DNA of 64,000 nucleotides from Hanstruepera ponticola. Lineage in GTDB: Bacteria; Bacteroidota; Bacteroidia; Flavobacteriales; Flavobacteriaceae. Position 1 is the first letter of the stretch. Each line of letters opens with the position of its first letter. The notes beneath the pieces were generated by a model. That model did no database searches. It was not told where the DNA came from and saw nothing but the letters and a program-made list of their open reading frames with translations. The DNA lies in contig NZ_JABANC010000002.1 of the NCBI RefSeq assembly GCF_012931685.1, positions 186,001 to 250,000 on the forward strand, read 5' to 3'. The position numbers and the translations under genes are program-made. Of this stretch, positions 51,680 to 61,881 are shown piece by piece.

Positions 51680-52363
51680 ATGAAAACATTATTAAAACTT
51701 ACTGTACTTGTATTATGCTTATCATTTTATGGTTGTAAAAATGAGCCTTCTGCTGCTACTTTTGATGATTATAAGTATGTAGATTCAGAAAATGTTTTAA
51801 ACTGTAATGACATTGACACCAAATTATATAATGAAGCATTACTGTCTTTTGAAAACGACATTTTAAAAGCATTTAATAGTCGTAATAACGACTTAAGAGT
51901 AGCATACACCACATTCTTCAGAACTTTACAAGGTAACCGTGTTCAATTTCAAGACGTCGCTTCACCGCACAGTATGAAAGTATTTGAAGCCTTAAAGGGT
52001 CAGCATAACTTATGGAATGATGACAATAGCATTAATTATCGTGCTGATATTTTTAATTGCTTAAGCAGTAATTTCAAAAATCAAAGTTTAGCAACTACTT
52101 TTAACGCATTGGTACAAACCAATAGCATGCGATTGGATTTAATAGCTGCGCCTTTACAAAAAGTAATAAAAAATGCTAATAGTGATCGCTATTTAGCTGC
52201 GTATATTGCTTTAGACATGTATTATGCAAACTTATTTAACGTAGATCCTACTAAAGTAACTGAAAAACCTGAAACAGATGAAGCTATTCAAACAACGCCT
52301 AGTAAGCCTACAATAAACCAAACTCCTGCTAATGACCCACATGCTGGTCATGATCATGACTAG
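51680..52363 (+). CDS. Lipoprotein of unknown function between mutA and mutB
   Basis: Protein of 227 aa with lipobox YGC (Cys19 after MKTLLKLTVLVLCLSFYG) and an all-helical body. The C-terminus is His- and Asp-rich: DPHAGHDHD, a possible metal-binding tail. Not recognised as a named family. It starts 18 bp after mutA and ends 27 bp before mutB, so it is in the same operon although its role in the mutase is not obvious. Confidence 0.78.
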   Translation: MKTLLKLTVLVLCLSFYGCKNEPSAATFDDYKYVDSENVLNCNDIDTKLYNEALLSFENDILKAFNSRNNDLRVAYTTFFRTLQGNRVQFQDVASPHSMKVFEALKGQHNLWNDDNSINYRADIFNCLSSNFKNQSLATTFNALVQTNSMRLDLIAAPLQKVIKNANSDRYLAAYIALDMYYANLFNVDPTKVTEKPETDEAIQTTPSKPTINQTPANDPHAGHDHD

Positions 52364-52390
52364 AACTCACTAGCTTATAATATTCTGTAA

Positions 52391-54508
52391 ATGTCAAGAA
52401 AAAATATCCAACATATAAAATTAGAAATAGGCAAACAAAACCTAAAATCAAACAGTTCCTTTATCACAGCTGAAGATATCCCTGTTAAATCACGTTATTC
52501 TAAAACTGATCTAAAAGGTGTGGAACATTTGAATTTTGTTGCTGGTATTGCACCAAACTTACGTGGTCCATACAGTACTATGTATGTCCGAAGACCTTGG
52601 ACAATTCGTCAATATGCTGGTTTTTCAACGGCTGAAGAAAGTAATGCTTTTTACAGACGTAATCTAGCAGCCGGACAAAAAGGGCTTTCCGTAGCGTTTG
52701 ATTTGGCAACACACAGAGGCTACGATTCCGATCATGAACGTGTTGTTGGTGATGTTGGAAAAGCTGGTGTGGCAATCGATTCGGTTGAGGATATGAAAAT
52801 TCTGTTTGACCAAATCCCACTAGATAAAATGTCAGTTTCTATGACTATGAATGGTGCTGTATTACCCATAATGGCATTCTATATTGTGGCAGCTGAAGAA
52901 CAAGGTGTCAAGCCGGAGCAACTTGCTGGAACCATTCAAAATGATATTCTCAAAGAATTTATGGTGCGAAATACCTATATCTATCCGCCAACACCTTCTA
53001 TGAAAATCATTTCGGATATTTTTGAATACACGAGTCAAAACATGCCTAAATTCAACAGTATTAGTATTTCTGGATATCACATGCAGGAAGCTGGTGCTAC
53101 CTGTGATATTGAATTGGCTTATACCCTAGCCGATGGTTTAGAGTATATTAGAAAAGGACTTGCAGCTGGTATGGACATCGATACCTTTGCGCCTCGTTTG
53201 TCTTTCTTTTGGGCTATTGGTATGAATCATTTTATGGAAATTGCTAAAATGCGTGCGGCACGTATGCTTTGGGCAAAATTGGTTAAACAATTCAATCCTA
53301 AAAACGAAAAATCCCTAGCATTACGTACTCATTGCCAAACATCTGGTTGGAGTTTAACAGAACAAGACCCGTTTAACAATGTAGCGAGAACCACTATTGA
53401 AGCGGCTGCTGCGGCTTTTGGTGGAACGCAAAGTTTACACACCAATGCACTGGATGAGGCCATTGCACTCCCAACAGATTTTTCTGCACGTATTGCCAGA
53501 AATACACAAATCTATTTACAAGAAGAAACACATATTACCAAAACGGTTGACCCGTGGGCTGGTAGCTATTATGTTGAGAAACTAACTCACGACATTGCTC
53601 AAAAAGCATGGAAACTTATTGAAGAAGTTGAAGATTTAGGTGGTATGACCAAAGCTATTGAAGCTGGTATTCCAAAAATTCGCATTGAAGAAGCGGCTGC
53701 TCGTAAACAAGCTCGCATTGATTCTGGTCAAGATATTATTGTGGGTGTTAACCAATATCGATTGGATGAAGAAGATCCTATTACAACGCTAGAAGTTGAT
53801 AATCAAACGGTTCGTAGTCAGCAAATAGCCAGTTTAAACAAAATTAAAGCAGAGCGTGATGCCAATAAAGTTAATCAGGCATTAGCAAATTTAACCAAAG
53901 CAGCGCAAACAGGAGAAGAAAATTTATTAGCTTTAGCTGTTGAAGCGGCTCGTGAACGTGCAACACTAGGTGAAATCAGTGATGCTCTGGAAGCCGAATT
54001 TGGGCGTTACAAAGCACAAATCAAATCATTTTCAGGGGTGTATAGCAAAGAAATAAAAGACGACGAATCCTTCAAAAAAGCCAAAGAACTGGCCGATAAG
54101 TTTGAAGAACAAGATGGCAGACGACCACGAATTATGATTGCCAAAATGGGACAGGATGGTCATGACCGTGGTGCCAAGGTAGTGGCTACGGGTTATGCTG
54201 ATGTTGGTTTTGATGTGGATATTGGCCCATTATTTCAAACACCTCAAGAAGCTGCCAAACAAGCTGTAGAAAACGACGTCCATATTTTAGGAGTTTCCTC
54301 ATTGGCAGCAGGACACAAAACATTGGTACCACAAGTCATTGAAGCGCTCAAGGGCTATGGTCGCGATGATATTATGGTGATTGTAGGTGGCGTAATCCCA
54401 AAACAGGATTACCAATATTTATTTGATGCTGGTGCTGTGGCTGTCTTTGGTCCAGGGACTAAAATTAGTGATGCAGCCATTAAAATTTTGGAGATTTTGA
54501 TTGATTAG
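52391..54508 (+). CDS. mutB: Methylmalonyl-CoA mutase large subunit
   Basis: Protein of 705 aa, the catalytic B12-binding subunit. The TIM-barrel start has [30 protein letters not shown] (substrate-binding, about residues 57-86) and the active-site [23 protein letters not shown]. The C-terminal B12 domain has DGHDRGAK (DxHxxG motif, about residues 594-601). It joins odd-chain and branched amino acid catabolism to the TCA cycle. No epimerase or MeaB chaperone gene is nearby. Confidence 0.97.
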   Translation: MSRKNIQHIKLEIGKQNLKSNSSFITAEDIPVKSRYSKTDLKGVEHLNFVAGIAPNLRGPYSTMYVRRPWTIRQYAGFSTAEESNAFYRRNLAAGQKGLSVAFDLATHRGYDSDHERVVGDVGKAGVAIDSVEDMKILFDQIPLDKMSVSMTMNGAVLPIMAFYIVAAEEQGVKPEQLAGTIQNDILKEFMVRNTYIYPPTPSMKIISDIFEYTSQNMPKFNSISISGYHMQEAGATCDIELAYTLADGLEYIRKGLAAGMDIDTFAPRLSFFWAIGMNHFMEIAKMRAARMLWAKLVKQFNPKNEKSLALRTHCQTSGWSLTEQDPFNNVARTTIEAAAAAFGGTQSLHTNALDEAIALPTDFSARIARNTQIYLQEETHITKTVDPWAGSYYVEKLTHDIAQKAWKLIEEVEDLGGMTKAIEAGIPKIRIEEAAARKQARIDSGQDIIVGVNQYRLDEEDPITTLEVDNQTVRSQQIASLNKIKAERDANKVNQALANLTKAAQTGEENLLALAVEAARERATLGEISDALEAEFGRYKAQIKSFSGVYSKEIKDDESFKKAKELADKFEEQDGRRPRIMIAKMGQDGHDRGAKVVATGYADVGFDVDIGPLFQTPQEAAKQAVENDVHILGVSSLAAGHKTLVPQVIEALKGYGRDDIMVIVGGVIPKQDYQYLFDAGAVAVFGPGTKISDAAIKILEILID

Positions 54509-54619
54509 TTTGTTTTGATTCTAAATCAAAAATCAACTAACTTCGTTTACAGTAGATATAAATCATTGAAACGGATTCATATCAAATCGTTGTGCTTCAT
54601 TATGACAAACCGCTAACCA

Positions 54620-55441
54620 ATGATAAAATTCTTTAGAAAAATTAGACAAAAATTACTCTCTGAAAATAAGTTCAGTAAGTATCTTATTTATGCTATAGGA
54701 GAAATTATACTTGTTGTTATTGGAATCTTGATTGCTCTTCAAATTAATGTCAATGAACAAAATAAATCAAATCAAAAAAAACTGGATAAATATTTATCAT
54801 CACTAATTGAAGATTTAAATAAGGATAAATTAAGCCTTTTGAAATGTATTGAATTTGACTCTACAAAAAGTCGGCTATTGAATCAATACATTGGCTCTGG
54901 TAGATTAAAATTAAGCAACGAAACATTTAGGTATTCAGCCTTATGGAAAAACTTTATAGTGCATAAATCTACTTACCAGGCAATTCAATCAAGTAACATA
55001 TTAGAATTAATTGATGAGGTTGAACTACAAAAGGCAATTTCAGAATATTATGCACTTGCTGAACAAGTGAATCAAGAAGAGCTTAATCATCTAAATACTC
55101 AAATGTCAAATTACACAAATGAAATAATTAAACGGAAAAGGCTTATGCAGTTTTTCTACAAGAAAAATTCAAATATTGAATTAACAACCGAAGAAGATTT
55201 AGTGTTCTACGGATATTTTAGTCATATGAGAGATATTGCCGATTATGAGGTAAGTAATTATAATAAATTGCTCAAAGAAATTGAAAAACTATCTAACTTA
55301 ATCAATTTGGAAAAAAATAACGAAAGCACAACAATGGCTATAAGTAATTGCTTGTTCTCGCCTACTTCTGAAAATCCTCACGGATTTTCAGTCTGGTGTG
55401 TACTTGCAAAGTTTCGTGCTAACCCACGCAACTACTCATAG
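54620..55441 (+). CDS. DUF6090 family membrane-anchored protein with aberrant C-terminus
   Basis: Protein of 273 aa: IKFFRKIRQKLLSENKFSKYLIYAIGEIILVVIGILIALQIN (residues 2-43) is the highly conserved DUF6090 start with one membrane helix; the body is helical. The last 35 or so residues (from about codon 239) do not look like the family and are read from a MITE-like repeat, so the natural end was probably replaced. Function unknown. It is isolated between mutB and the SDR gene. Confidence 0.82.
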   Translation: MIKFFRKIRQKLLSENKFSKYLIYAIGEIILVVIGILIALQINVNEQNKSNQKKLDKYLSSLIEDLNKDKLSLLKCIEFDSTKSRLLNQYIGSGRLKLSNETFRYSALWKNFIVHKSTYQAIQSSNILELIDEVELQKAISEYYALAEQVNQEELNHLNTQMSNYTNEIIKRKRLMQFFYKKNSNIELTTEEDLVFYGYFSHMRDIADYEVSNYNKLLKEIEKLSNLINLEKNNESTTMAISNCLFSPTSENPHGFSVWCVLAKFRANPRNYS

Positions 55442-55451
55442 CCCAAACCGT
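55328..55451. mobile_element. MITE-like repeat at the end of the DUF6090 gene
   Basis: About 120 bp from ACAATGGCTATAAGTAATTG to the TAGCCCAAACCGT end. Its ends share an inverted GGCTAT. Inside are perfect arms CTGAAAATCC (55368-55377) and GGATTTTCAG (55382-55391). I recall very similar short repeats in many flavobacterial genomes. No transposase is present. Confidence 0.65.
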
Positions 55452-55467
55452 AAACGAAACTTAAAAA

Positions 55468-56352
55468 ATGAACCACACACAAAAAATGCTTCGAGATGAC
55501 GCCTTAAAAGGCAAAACTATTATTGTAACTGGTGGAGGTTCTGGTTTAGGCAAGGCCATGACCAAATACTTTTTGGAATTAGGCGCCAATGTAGCTATTA
55601 CATCCAGAAATTTAGAGAAACTGGAAAACACCTCCAAAGAATTGGAAGCCGAAACTGGTGGCTCGTGCCTACCCTTACAATGCGATGTGCGCCATTACGA
55701 CCAAGTAGAAGCCATGCGTGATGCCGTGATTGCAAAATTTGGAAAAATTGATGTGTTATTAAACAATGCAGCAGGTAATTTTATTTCTCCCACCGAGCGA
55801 CTTTCAGCCAACGCTTTTGATACCATTATTGATATTGTATTAAAAGGCACAAAAAACTGCACCTTGGCTATTGGTAAACATTGGATAGACACCAAGCAAA
55901 CCAATACTGCTGTTTTAAATATCGTGACTACCTACTCATGGACAGGCTCTGCCTACGTTGTGCCAAGTGCTGCAGCCAAAGCTGGCGTACTTGCTATGAC
56001 TCGTAGCTTGGCGGTTGAATGGGCCAAATATGGTATGCGTTTTAATGCTATTGCTCCTGGACCATTCCCAACCAAAGGTGCTTGGGACCGATTACTTCCT
56101 GGCAATTTGAAAGATAAATTTGATATGGCTAAAAAGGTCCCTTTAAATCGCGTTGGTGAACATCAAGAATTGGCTAATCTAGCGGCTTATTTAGTGTCCG
56201 ATTTTTCAGCATATGTCAATGGCGAAGTTATTACCATTGATGGTGGTGAATGGCTTAAAGGTGCTGGTGAATTTAATCTTTTGGAAGAAATTCCGCAAGA
56301 AATGTGGGATCAATTGGAAGAAATGATTCGCAGTAAAAAGCGTAATTCATAA
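55468..56352 (+). CDS. SDR family oxidoreductase, 2,4-dienoyl-CoA reductase-like
   Basis: Short-chain dehydrogenase of 294 aa with NADPH motif VTGGGSGLGKAM (about residues 20-31) and NNAAGNF. In place of YxxxK it has SAAAKAG, as in eukaryote-type 2,4-dienoyl-CoA reductases, with Ser and Lys kept. The C-terminal segment VNGEVITIDGGEW is typical. It probably takes part in beta-oxidation of unsaturated fatty acids. Starts with ATG. Confidence 0.9.
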   Translation: MNHTQKMLRDDALKGKTIIVTGGGSGLGKAMTKYFLELGANVAITSRNLEKLENTSKELEAETGGSCLPLQCDVRHYDQVEAMRDAVIAKFGKIDVLLNNAAGNFISPTERLSANAFDTIIDIVLKGTKNCTLAIGKHWIDTKQTNTAVLNIVTTYSWTGSAYVVPSAAAKAGVLAMTRSLAVEWAKYGMRFNAIAPGPFPTKGAWDRLLPGNLKDKFDMAKKVPLNRVGEHQELANLAAYLVSDFSAYVNGEVITIDGGEWLKGAGEFNLLEEIPQEMWDQLEEMIRSKKRNS

Positions 56353-56463
56353 CATTTTATACTATAAAAAAACGCCTATAATTATTTAACGTTTGTTAAC
56401 AACTTACGTTTTCTAAACCCACAAATAATTGTATTTTTACGCGTATTAAAACCAAATCATTTA

Positions 56464-57228
56464 ATGGGTAAAATCATAGCAATTGCTAACCAAAAAGGCG
56501 GTGTTGGGAAAACAACCACTTCGGTTAATTTAGCCGCTTCCTTGGGTGTATTAGAAAAAAAAGTCCTACTTATAGATGCAGACCCTCAAGCCAATGCCAC
56601 ATCTGGATTGGGAATTGATGTTGAATCTGTTGAAATTGGCACCTACCAATTATTAGAACACACAAATAATGCTAAAGAAGCCATTATTGATAGTGGTACA
56701 CCAAATTTAGATATTATACCTGCTCATATAGACCTAGTTGCTATAGAAATTGAACTAGTTGATAAAGATCAGCGCGAATACATGCTCAAAAAAGCATTAG
56801 AAGATATTAAGGATGATTATGATTTTATTCTAATTGACTGTGCACCTTCTTTGGGCTTATTGACATTAAATGCCTTAACAGCCTCTGATGCTGTTATTAT
56901 TCCCATACAATGTGAATATTTTGCTTTAGAAGGTTTAGGTAAATTGTTGAATACCATTAAAAGTGTTCAAAAAATTCACAACCAACAATTGGATATTGAA
57001 GGGCTTCTTTTAACCATGTATGATTCGCGTTTACGATTATCTAATCAAGTTGTTGAAGAAGTACAAAAACATTTTAATGATATGGTTTTTCAAACAATCA
57101 TTCAAAGAAATGTACGTTTAAGTGAAGCACCTAGTTATGGTGAAAGCATCATTAATTACGATGCCAGTAGTAAAGGTGCCAACAATTATTTAAGTTTAGC
57201 CAAAGAAATTATCAATAAAAACTCCTAG
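56464..57228 (+). CDS. parA: ParA family chromosome-partitioning ATPase
   Basis: Protein of 254 aa, a Walker-type ATPase that segregates the chromosome with ParB. Deviant Walker A KGGVGKTT (residues 11-18), then LLIDADPQANATSGLG (switch), and DYDFILIDCAPSLGLLTLNAL. Length and form are of the chromosomal Soj type. ParB follows 2 bp later. Confidence 0.97.
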   Translation: MGKIIAIANQKGGVGKTTTSVNLAASLGVLEKKVLLIDADPQANATSGLGIDVESVEIGTYQLLEHTNNAKEAIIDSGTPNLDIIPAHIDLVAIEIELVDKDQREYMLKKALEDIKDDYDFILIDCAPSLGLLTLNALTASDAVIIPIQCEYFALEGLGKLLNTIKSVQKIHNQQLDIEGLLLTMYDSRLRLSNQVVEEVQKHFNDMVFQTIIQRNVRLSEAPSYGESIINYDASSKGANNYLSLAKEIINKNS

Positions 57229-57230
57229 TT

Positions 57231-58136
57231 ATGGCGAAGGCAACCAAGAAACAAGCTTTAGGTAGAGGATTATCGGCATTACTGAAAGATCCTTCAAATG
57301 ATATTGCTTCAGCCAAAGATAAAAACGCAGACAAAGTCATAGGAAATATAGTTGAATTGGATGTCAACGCTATTGAAATAAATCCGTTTCAACCACGTAC
57401 CAACTTCAATGAAGAATCACTTCGTGAATTAGCGTCTTCTATTAAAGAACTAGGCGTTATTCAGCCTATTACGGTTAGAAAATTAAATTTCAATAAATAC
57501 CAATTGGTTTCTGGTGAACGTCGCTTTAGAGCATCAAAATCTATTGGTCTGGAAACTATTCCAGCTTACATTCGCATTGCCAACGACCAGGAATCGCTTG
57601 AAATGGCCTTGGTTGAGAACATTCAACGTCAGGATTTAGACCCTATAGAAATTGCGCTTTCTTATCAACGTTTAATTGATGAAATTAATCTTACACAGGA
57701 GCAAATGAGCGAACGCGTTGGTAAAAAACGTTCGACTATTGCCAATTATTTGAGATTATTAAAACTGGATCCCATTATTCAAACAGGCATGCGTGATGGT
57801 TTTATAAGCATGGGACACGGTCGAGCTATTATCAATATTGACGACCAAAGTTTGCAATTGGATATCTATGAACAAATTATCACGAATAAATTATCTGTTC
57901 GTGAAACGGAAGCTTTGGTAAGAAATTTTCAATCAGACAAGCCTTCAAAAACCTCACAAAAACAAAAACCTGAACTTCCTAAATACATCAAAAAAGGTGT
58001 TAAGGATTTTTCTGACTATTTTGGTCATAAAATTGATGTGAAAGTTTCAAAAAATGGCAAAGGCAATATTAGCATTCCTTTTCATTCCGAAGAAGATTTC
58101 AATAGAATAATTAAATTGATTAAGCGTGCTAAATAA
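57231..58136 (+). CDS. parB: ParB/Spo0J chromosome-partitioning protein
   Basis: Protein of 301 aa: an N-terminal KKQALGRGLSALLKD tail that touches ParA, ParB/CTPase domain with NPFQPRTNF, ELGVIQPITVR and VSGERRFRAS (about residues 87-105), an HTH (ERVGKKRSTIANYLRLLKL, about 164-182) and a C-terminal dimer domain. It binds parS sites; none was seen in this window. It overlaps the DUF5683 gene by 11 bp. Confidence 0.97.
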   Translation: MAKATKKQALGRGLSALLKDPSNDIASAKDKNADKVIGNIVELDVNAIEINPFQPRTNFNEESLRELASSIKELGVIQPITVRKLNFNKYQLVSGERRFRASKSIGLETIPAYIRIANDQESLEMALVENIQRQDLDPIEIALSYQRLIDEINLTQEQMSERVGKKRSTIANYLRLLKLDPIIQTGMRDGFISMGHGRAIINIDDQSLQLDIYEQIITNKLSVRETEALVRNFQSDKPSKTSQKQKPELPKYIKKGVKDFSDYFGHKIDVKVSKNGKGNISIPFHSEEDFNRIIKLIKRAK

Positions 58137-58722
58137 ATTCTCAATAGCGCTTTTATTAATTTTTGGCTTTGTTACCACATCTTTTGCCCAAGAGGATGAT
58201 GAAAAGGAAGACAAAAAAGCATTAACTGAAACTGAAAAGCTGAATGTTGAAGCAAAAACAGTCATCAGTGACCCTATAGATCCGCTGTCACCTGCACGTG
58301 CTGCATTTTATTCTGCTGTATTACCTGGGTTAGGGCAAGCTTACAATAAAAAATATTGGAAAATACCCATTGTTTATGCTGGATTGGGAATTGGTATGTA
58401 TTTTTATTTGGATAATGATAAAGAATATAATCGCTACCGAGATGCTTATAAACGACGATTAGCCGGTTTTGAGGATGACGAATTTTTCGGAACCGTAACA
58501 GATGATGGTTTACGCGAGGCTCAAAAAACCCTTCGCCGAAATAAAGAAATTTCACTTTTAGTAACCATTGGTATTTATGCCTTAAATATCATAGATGCCA
58601 ACGTTGACGCACATTTACTTCAATATAATGTTGATGAAAATTTATCCTTTAAGCCCCATTATAAAATCAATGAATTTGATAACACTGGTGATTTAGGTTT
58701 AACCGTAAATTTTAAATTTTAG
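58126..58722 (+). CDS. DUF5683 domain membrane protein
   Basis: Protein of 198 aa with a signal peptide, then DPLSPARAAFYSAVLPGLGQAYNKKYWKIPIVYAGLG (about residues 47-83), the DUF5683 signature with hydrophobic helices. It starts at GTG 58126 inside the end of parB. Its place between parB and dapB is typical of Flavobacteriia. Function unknown. Confidence 0.88.
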   Translation: MLNKFSIALLLIFGFVTTSFAQEDDEKEDKKALTETEKLNVEAKTVISDPIDPLSPARAAFYSAVLPGLGQAYNKKYWKIPIVYAGLGIGMYFYLDNDKEYNRYRDAYKRRLAGFEDDEFFGTVTDDGLREAQKTLRRNKEISLLVTIGIYALNIIDANVDAHLLQYNVDENLSFKPHYKINEFDNTGDLGLTVNFKF

Positions 58723-58725
58723 TTT

Positions 58726-59427
58726 ATGAAAATTGCATTACTAGGATATGGGAAAATGGGCAAAATCATTGAGCAAGTAGCCATAAATAGAGGTCATGAA
58801 ATAGTCATAAAAACGTCAGAAGAAGATGGCTACGACATTACTGATGCCGATATTGCTATTGATTTTAGCGTTCCAACTGCAGCTTTTTTTAATATAGTAA
58901 ACTGTTTTAAGCATCAAATTCCCGTAATTTCAGGAACTACTGGTTGGTTGCATAATTATGATAAAGCTATTGAAATTTGTAAAGATGAAAATGGCGCTTT
59001 TATTTATGCATCTAATTTTAGTCTGGGTGTCAACATATTTTTTGAATTGAATAGTCATTTGGCCAAACTTATGAATGGTCTGGAACAATATCATGTTTCC
59101 ATGGAAGAAATTCATCACACTCAAAAGCTTGATGCTCCAAGTGGCACAGCCATTACCCTTGCAGAATCGATAATTAACAAACAAGGACGATATAGTAATT
59201 GGTCACTTGATGAAAACAGAGAAGATGCTCTTTCTATAAAAGCCAAGCGCATTGACAATATACCTGGAACGCATATTGTTAATTATAAGAGCGAGACTGA
59301 TAGTATTAAAATTGAACACGAAGCACACAATCGTGAAGGCTTTGCATTGGGAGCAGTTATTGCTGCTGAATGGCTTTTGGGCAAGACTGGTGTTTATACC
59401 ATGAAAGATGTGTTAAATATTGGTTAA
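58726..59427 (+). CDS. dapB: 4-hydroxy-tetrahydrodipicolinate reductase
   Basis: Enzyme of 233 aa in lysine and meso-diaminopimelate biosynthesis. NAD(P) motif LLGYGKMGK (residues 4-12), GTTGW, SNFSLGVNIFF, and the active-site EEIHHTQKLDAPSGTAI (about residues 126-142). Slightly shorter than E. coli DapB, as usual for Bacteroidota. Starts 3 bp after the DUF5683 gene. Confidence 0.96.
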   Translation: MKIALLGYGKMGKIIEQVAINRGHEIVIKTSEEDGYDITDADIAIDFSVPTAAFFNIVNCFKHQIPVISGTTGWLHNYDKAIEICKDENGAFIYASNFSLGVNIFFELNSHLAKLMNGLEQYHVSMEEIHHTQKLDAPSGTAITLAESIINKQGRYSNWSLDENREDALSIKAKRIDNIPGTHIVNYKSETDSIKIEHEAHNREGFALGAVIAAEWLLGKTGVYTMKDVLNIG

Positions 59428-59491
59428 GATAGAATCTTGTGGTAACGAATTAGAATTTTGAACCACTAATTAAGACAGAAAAAAATAAGAT

Positions 59492-61216
59492 ATGACACTT
59501 ACGCAATTATTTTTTGTATTTCTAGTAATTCAACTTATACACGGATTAGGAACGTGGAAATTATACGTTAAAGCTTGCAGACAAGCCTGGGAAGCATTTG
59601 TTCCTGTTTACAATGCTGTGATTTTAATGAAAATAATTAACAGACCTTGGTATTGGGTTATTTTATTATTTCTTCCCATAGTTAACCTTATTATGTTTCC
59701 TGTAGTTTGGGTTGAAACGGCTAGAAGCTTTGGCAAAAATTCATCTTTAGATACTTTTTTAGCCATTATCTCTTTTGGTTTTTATAATTACTACCTTAAT
59801 TATGCACTTGATTTAGATTACAAAGAAGATAGAGACTTACATCCTAAAACTGGTTTAGGTGATTGGGTAAGTTCTATATTATTTGCTATTGTAGCCGCTA
59901 CTATTGTTCACACCTATTTTATTCAACCTTACACCATTCCAACCTCTTCCTTAGAAAAATCTTTACTCGTTGGCGATTTCTTATTTGTGAGCAAGTTTCA
60001 CTATGGTGCTCGAGTACCAATGACAACGGTTGCAGCTCCTATGGTTCATGATACCATTCCAGTCCTTAAAAAGAAATCGTATTTATACAATGACAATGAT
60101 AAAGATGCTTTTGTAAATAAGCTGTCTCTTCCCTATTTAAGAATTCCTGGGTTTCAAAATATAAAGCACAATGATATTGTGGTTTTCAACTGGCCTGCAG
60201 ATTCATCATATAGCATGGCTGTAAACAATCCAGATAGAAAATATTTAAAGCCTATTGACAAAAAAACCAACTATGTAAAACGTTGTGTTGGATTGCCAGG
60301 TGACTCTCTAGAAATAAAGGATGGTTTCGTTTATATTAATGGTAAACAGAATGTATTACCAGATAGAGCCAAATTACAGTTCTTCCATACTGTTGAGACA
60401 AAATCAGATATCAGCCAGAATTTTTTAGATAAATATGGTATAACTGAATACACGCGTGTTTATATGTTACCAACTAATGTTTGGAATGACTCACGTGTTC
60501 AAGATTTTTTAAATACCAACAATACACATTTAGATGTTGTACATAAGGACAGCACAAATGTGCATTTAGTTGGGCAAATGAGTCAGACTGCGTTTGATAG
60601 GCTGAAATTCAATTTTGTAGGTAATAAAATAAGTGCCAACGCTACTTTAGAATTGGCAAATACTATAAAAAATGACCCGAATGTTATATCGGTTGTAAAA
60701 AACAATTCTAAAACAAGAGATAGTGGTATTTTCCCTCATAATGCCAATTACGATTGGAACAATGATAATTTCGGTCCGTTATATATCCCTAAAGCTGGCG
60801 CAACCATTGATCTTAATTTAGAGGTTTTACCGCTTTATGAACGTATTATTACTGATTATGAAAACAACACAGTTCAAGTAAAAGGTAACCAGGTTTTTGT
60901 GAATGGTGAATTAGCCTCCAACTATACCTTTAAAAAAGATTATTACTGGATGATGGGAGACAATCGCCATAACTCATTAGATGCACGATCTTGGGGTTTT
61001 ACGCCTTTTGACCATGTTGTTGGGAAACCTGTATTTATTTGGATGAGCTGGAACAGCAACGGAAACGGCATTAAAGAAAAAATACGTTGGGAACGTTTGT
61101 TTACGACTGTTAATGGTAGTGGCAAACCGATATCTTTCTTTATTCCATTTTTAGTCCTGTTGGCTATTTGGTTTGGTTTTAATCAATTTCGCAAGCGTAA
61201 AAAAGCAAAATCTTAA
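59492..61216 (+). CDS. lepB: Signal peptidase I with N-terminal membrane extension
   Basis: Enzyme of 574 aa that removes signal peptides at the outer face of the inner membrane. Catalytic Ser153 (IPTSSLEKSL), Lys263 (YVKRCVGLPGD) and the final box GDNRHNSLDARSWG are present. Before the usual catalytic domain there are about 110 extra residues with three membrane helices resembling DUF5684, and a large insert lies between the Lys box and the final box. Both are seen in other Bacteroidota LepB proteins. Confidence 0.95.
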   Translation: MTLTQLFFVFLVIQLIHGLGTWKLYVKACRQAWEAFVPVYNAVILMKIINRPWYWVILLFLPIVNLIMFPVVWVETARSFGKNSSLDTFLAIISFGFYNYYLNYALDLDYKEDRDLHPKTGLGDWVSSILFAIVAATIVHTYFIQPYTIPTSSLEKSLLVGDFLFVSKFHYGARVPMTTVAAPMVHDTIPVLKKKSYLYNDNDKDAFVNKLSLPYLRIPGFQNIKHNDIVVFNWPADSSYSMAVNNPDRKYLKPIDKKTNYVKRCVGLPGDSLEIKDGFVYINGKQNVLPDRAKLQFFHTVETKSDISQNFLDKYGITEYTRVYMLPTNVWNDSRVQDFLNTNNTHLDVVHKDSTNVHLVGQMSQTAFDRLKFNFVGNKISANATLELANTIKNDPNVISVVKNNSKTRDSGIFPHNANYDWNNDNFGPLYIPKAGATIDLNLEVLPLYERIITDYENNTVQVKGNQVFVNGELASNYTFKKDYYWMMGDNRHNSLDARSWGFTPFDHVVGKPVFIWMSWNSNGNGIKEKIRWERLFTTVNGSGKPISFFIPFLVLLAIWFGFNQFRKRKKAKS

Positions 61217-61245
61217 TCAATTTCATCCTGTGTTAAATTGGAAAT

Positions 61246-61881
61246 ATGGCTATGAGTAATATATTGATTCATTCTACATATTTTCCTAACATAGCTCATT
61301 TTGTGGCAATGCTTCAGGCTGATTCCATAACCATTGAATGGGATGATAATTTCCAAAAGCAAACCTATAGAAATCGTTGTTATGTTTATGGCGCTAATGG
61401 CAAGCTGTCACTTAATGTTCCAGTAATTCATACGCAAAAGCAACGTCAAAAATACCGAAATGTCAAGATTCAGAATACTGAAAACTGGCAACGAAATCAC
61501 TGGAAATCTTTGGAGTCTGCGTATAGAACGTCGCCTTTCTTTGAGTTTTACGAAGATGATTTAAAATTCCTATTTGAAACGCCATTTGAAAACTTATATG
61601 ATTTCAACACACTTTGTTTTAATACCATTTGCACGTGTTTACAATTGGATTTACCAGTAGAGAAATCGTTAGAATATATACATCAACCACCAGATAAAGT
61701 TGATTATCGACAACTCGTTAATGCCAAGCGCGAAAAACCGTTTGGCTTTGAAAAATACGTACAGGTGTTTAGTGAAAAACACGGATTTATTGAAAATTTA
61801 AGTATTCTGGATTTATTGTTCAATGAAGGTCCAAATGCTATTTCTTATCTAGAATCACAAAGTCTAAATTGCCATGATTAG
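61246..61881 (+). CDS. WbqC family protein
   Basis: Protein of 211 aa: HSTYFPNIAHFVAMLQADSITIEWDDNFQKQTYRNRCYVYGANGKLSLNVPV (residues 9-60) and WKSLESAYRTSPFFEFYEDD match the WbqC family, found in glycan and other gene clusters. Enzymatic role unproven. It overlaps the DUF6122 gene by 8 bp and lies 29 bp after lepB. Confidence 0.9.
   Translation: MAMSNILIHSTYFPNIAHFVAMLQADSITIEWDDNFQKQTYRNRCYVYGANGKLSLNVPVIHTQKQRQKYRNVKIQNTENWQRNHWKSLESAYRTSPFFEFYEDDLKFLFETPFENLYDFNTLCFNTICTCLQLDLPVEKSLEYIHQPPDKVDYRQLVNAKREKPFGFEKYVQVFSEKHGFIENLSILDLLFNEGPNAISYLESQSLNCHD

Larger units (their letters stand above)
54542..55458. repeat. 9-bp inverted ends flanking the DUF6090 gene
   Basis: TTCGTTTAC (54542-54550) and GTAAACGAA (55450-55458) are inverted copies enclosing the DUF6090 gene and the MITE-like element. 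Short words of this length can match by chance, so a mobile cassette is only suggested. Confidence 0.35.

Noticed and set aside
56353-57230. Search for parS sites and a replication origin near parAB
   Set aside because: No TGTTnCACGTGnAACA-like palindrome, dnaA gene or DnaA-box cluster could be seen here or elsewhere in the window.
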